Of a stretch of DNA of 64,000 nucleotides, positions 62,500 through 64,000 are shown piece by piece. Below the pieces are notes generated by a model that saw only the letters and a program-made list of their open reading frames with translations, was not told where the DNA came from and did no database searches. Made by a program: the position numbers and the translations under genes. Origin of the DNA: Ascarosepion bandense (lineage: Eukaryota; Mollusca; Cephalopoda; Sepiida; Sepiidae); assembly GCA_037127315.1 (NCBI GenBank), contig JBBBDQ010001186.1, forward strand, positions 3,616,501-3,680,500. The letters are read 5' to 3'. Positions within the stretch are counted from its first letter, which is position 1, and the number at the start of each line of letters is the position of its first letter.

Positions 62500-64000
62500 A
62501 TAATAATCAACATAATTTCAAAGAAACACTTGAAAAGATTTATTATCTTGTCGTAATCTCTTTCCGTGCTACTGCATTTGAAAAATGACCCGAAACAGAA
62601 CTCAGCTAAATCTCTTAATTGTTAAACTTCTGGACTGATTGATCTGAGTGTGCAAATCAGGAATGATTGTGACAATTTGAATTCCAAACTGTCACCCATC
62701 TAAGTAGCGGAGTTTGAGATTGAGTTTTGTTTAATGCCATCTCAACCTGTGTGAGTTATGTAATGACAAAAAGCTGAGATTTTAAGGAATTTTTCTTAAT
62801 GTTTGGTTATAGTGAGAAGATTGATTTAGTCAGGTTTTAGTGAAATTTTTTTTATTCTTTTTTATTTTAGAAAAATGAAAATGTCTTCTAATTTTGTGTT
62901 CAAAAATGTTTTGCTGACAATAATTCTTTTCCTTCAAAGATGTATTATGTTAAAAATTCTCTCTTCAAAAATGTTTTTGTGGAAATATTTTTCCTTCAAA
63001 AATGTATATTTTTCTATAAAAGTCTATTTTTATGCTTTTATAGTGTTTTGACCCAAGTTTGGGGTATTAACTTTTTGTCCATAGCTGGGACCCTAACAGG
63101 TGATACGACTCTGCGTCAGGGTGGACCTGAAAACAACAGCAATTAAGAGGTGGTTCTATGCGCCTCACAACCTCCCAATCAGAGGCCTTGCTGCCGGATG
63201 CAATTTCTAGTTAGTGAGCAAGCTTCATGTTGCTTAGCTTACATGATTGTAGAATGCGAAAAAACCATTACTAATTTATATTTATTAGTCGACTCGGCGT
63301 AACTTCATGAAATAGAGCAGGAAATAAGGAAACACGAAAAAGCGAAAGTAACCAGAACAACAATATATTAACAAAGGTTACATAGAGTTGAAAGCATGCA
63401 AATCAAATAAGGAAAGAAAAGTTCTTTCCCTTTATCTGGAGAGAAACGTAAATGTTCGATAGAAGATTAAATTGAATAAAGTTCAGTTTGAATAAAGTTA
63501 ATGTACATACTGTTACTATCTGTTTCCAATTGGAGTTTTTTTTAGTATTGTGTGTGTATGCTGATGAGAAATAAAAATTTGCGCCACTAATTGCTACCCG
63601 CAACTAGTGCGCGTGTGTATGTGTGAATTAGGTAATAAACATGTATGCTCTTGCTCGGGACAGAACCCTAACTGCCGGAACACGTGACGCTCCCGGCTTA
63701 TATCGGCATGCGTTAGCGCGGAAATCTAGGGTTATCACGTGAACACTGAATGGCCATGTGTGTGTGGATGTGAATGTATCAAACCCTACATGATCATACG
63801 GAAACAATTGTTTCAATGTGATATGGCCGTAAGTCAATACTAAAAGAAAATATAAAAGAAGGAAGTCATGCAGGAATAAAAGACAAAGGAATCAATCAAC
63901 AATGAAAATTATGAGAGAAACGAAGAGAAAGGGTAAATGCTAAAAGGAAGATGATTTTTTAAGAGAAGCGAAGATGCGGAACAAGGACGAAAGAATGGGA
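62500..64000. other. No supported feature
   Basis: AT-rich then mixed DNA. I see no gene, RNA or repeat shared with the window. Confidence 0.4.

Overview
The window looks like repeat-rich intergenic or intronic DNA from an invertebrate, most likely a coleoid cephalopod of octopus type. This rests on the strong AT bias, dozens of (TA)n, (CA)n and (TCTA)n tracts, abundant tRNA-derived SINEs, and decayed jockey/CR1-like and RTE-like LINEs mixed with Penelope-like elements (PLEs). The species is inferred from repeat style, not proven. I find no intact host gene. Nearly every open frame longer than 60 codons is a retroelement fragment, a microsatellite translation or chance.

Layout. 0-7 kb: LINE 3' ends, a tRNA-headed ribozyme SINE, a TA-flanked MITE, SINEs and an RTE fragment. 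7-9 kb: AT-rich DNA. 9-13.5 kb: palindromes, two PLE endonuclease tails with ribozyme-like 3' ends, and Helitron-like elements. 15-20 kb: a SINE with a hammerhead, a PLE copy, LINE 3' ends and a long inverted repeat. 20-22 kb: a 172-bp tandem repeat and an RTE copy. 22.8-26.4 kb: a short LTR retroelement on the minus strand, with two ~525-bp LTRs and no visible gag-pol, but with a small transmembrane reading frame. 26.5-36.5 kb: PLE 3' ends, ribozymes, SINEs and a Helitron. 36.8-48 kb: decayed LINEs. 48.5-54 kb: more ribozyme elements, a punctuated (TA)n array and PLE reverse-transcriptase pieces. 54-57 kb: LINEs and SINEs. 58.9-60.6 kb: a purine-rich minisatellite with a 95-bp higher-order period. 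61.9-62.4 kb: a 126-bp tandem repeat.

The main result is that the window is full of hammerhead self-cleaving ribozyme motifs (CUGANGA, helix II, GAAA, helix III, H17, helix I). I count about 16 loci in roughly eight sequence families, some intact by eye and most decayed. One set forms the 3' ends of PLE copies, directly after the GIY-YIG-type C-terminal region and directly before (TA)n. A second set is fused to tRNA-like Pol III heads, giving compact 'tRNA head - spacer - hammerhead - (TA)n' units in at least two and probably three unrelated families. The best copy is 49421-49550 on the minus strand. Many ribozyme tails sit back to back as inverted pairs.

A plausible reading is that PLE machinery mobilises both its own transcripts and these small Pol III-driven ribozyme SINEs, which resemble metazoan retrozymes and the Schistosoma hammerhead SINE-like repeat. 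The motifs are seen in the sequence. Self-cleavage, transcription and PLE mobilisation are inferred.
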